This document shows, one piece after another, positions 23,625 to 24,048 of a stretch of 24,048 bases of DNA. Position numbers and translations under genes: made by a program. How positions within the stretch are numbered: position 1 is the stretch's first letter; each line of letters opens with the position of its first letter. This stretch comes from Deltaproteobacteria bacterium (lineage in GTDB: Bacteria > Campylobacterota_A > Desulfurellia > JAGGSF01): assembly GCA_021159235.1 (NCBI GenBank), contig JAGGSF010000022.1:1-24048 (forward strand), in the 5' to 3' direction. Below the pieces are notes generated by a model. The model ran no database searches, was not told the origin of the DNA, and worked only from the letters and a program-made list of their open reading frames with translations.

Positions 23625-23638
23625 AGTTTATGAAGAGT
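23607..23638. terminator. hairpin at the TauE/permease convergent junction
   Basis: ACTCTTCAT (23607-23615) and ATGAAGAGT (23630-23638) form a perfect 9-bp stem with a 14-base loop that contains the TauE stop codon. The two arms lie in the terminal codons of the two convergent genes. There is no T tract on either strand. Confidence 0.4.
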
Positions 23639-24038
23639 TAACTATCCTTTCAACAACCAATCCATTGATCACAGAAAAGATAATCATATAGATAGTGAGT
23701 ATTATAGTAAGTGGACAACCAAAATAATATACCATCATAGGTAAGAGAGGTACCTTGACTGCTCTGGAATATAAAAAAGCAACGATGAGTGATGTTTTCA
23801 TTCCCTTCTGTCTTAAGTCTTTAAGAAAAATATACCATATATAAGCAGAACCCATTGATATTATCCCTCCGACAATGGTGATAATCCAGCTCAAAATACC
23901 CGAGCCTTTGCCGAAATGTTTTGCTATCTTTTTTGGTTTTAAAAATAGATTGGATAAAAATATCAGTGCAAAAACAACACAGATTACAGGTAAAATTTTT
24001 AAGAATAGCTTCCCAAAGTTGAAAATGGATAGTTTCAT
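23628..24038 (-). CDS. half-size ArsP/UPF0718-like permease
   Basis: A 136-residue membrane protein with about four helices. GSAYIWYIFLKDLRQKGM, then FLYSRAVKVPLLPMMVYYFG, recalls one half of the UPF0718/ArsP permease family (PF03773), whose full-length members have about 300 residues and two such halves. It could be a natural half-size member working as a dimer. The ATG at 24038 has no Shine-Dalgarno sequence, and only 10 bases of upstream sequence are available, so a leaderless start, a longer N-terminus or a partner gene just outside the window cannot be excluded. The substrate is unknown. Confidence 0.7.
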   Translation of the reverse strand: MKLSIFNFGKLFLKILPVICVVFALIFLSNLFLKPKKIAKHFGKGSGILSWIITIVGGIISMGSAYIWYIFLKDLRQKGMKTSLIVAFLYSRAVKVPLLPMMVYYFGCPLTIILTIYMIIFSVINGLVVERIVNSS

Positions 24039-24048
24039 TAAATTAAAG

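Noticed and set aside
1-24048. Insertion sequence, prophage or integron structures
   Set aside because: No transposase or integrase, no terminal inverted repeats with target duplications, and no base-composition break was seen.

Overview
The window is bacterial, AT-rich and very compact. It holds 29 protein-coding genes, no stretch longer than about 110 bases without a gene, and no rRNA, tRNA, insertion sequence or CRISPR array that I can see. The gene content fits a heterotrophic, probably anaerobic bacterium: TRAP and sodium-solute transport, glycogen synthesis, RapZ, a long-form hibernation factor and a lipoprotein signal. No marker fixes the phylum; an uncultivated low-GC lineage is a guess. 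A ten-base Shine-Dalgarno match (17186-17195) and sigma70-type promoters confirm bacterial expression signals.

Layout. (1) 47-634 (+): TPR-like membrane-anchored protein, possibly lacking its true N-terminus. (2) 691-5677 (+): tightly overlapping operon argB, galT-like, glgA, GAF histidine kinase, receiver-only response regulator. (3) 8066-5670 (-): zinc-ribbon-like protein (possibly BCAM0308 family), SDR epimerase/dehydratase, mtnA. (4) 8129-8881 (+): TPR lipoprotein. (5) 9653-8889 (-): fumarylacetoacetate hydrolase-family enzyme. (6) 9763-10671 (+): a stand-alone Cas6-like RAMP protein. (7) 10755-13569 (+): complete TRAP transporter dctPQM. (8) 18686-13572 (-): eight-gene operon of M24 peptidase, J-domain protein, MTH1187-type thiamine-binding protein, methyltransferase, hpf, ptsN-type EIIA, rapZ, pyrB. 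(9) 21328-18728 (-): purD, purE, oligopeptide-type ABC ATPase. (10) 21417-23624 (+): SSS symporter and TauE/SafE permease. (11) 24038-23628 (-): half-size ArsP-like permease, whose upstream region is cut by the window end.

The genes themselves are mostly conventional. The less ordinary signals are: an orphan Cas6 homologue with no CRISPR in view; three promoters whose -10 box sits 6-8 bases before the start codon, which predicts leaderless mRNAs; a pair of face-to-face promoters interleaved on 34 bp at 8092-8125; hairpins straddling the stop codons at three of four convergent gene ends; and a two-component pair translationally coupled to glycogen synthase. I found no clearly new multi-gene system. 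All promoter and hairpin calls are made by eye.
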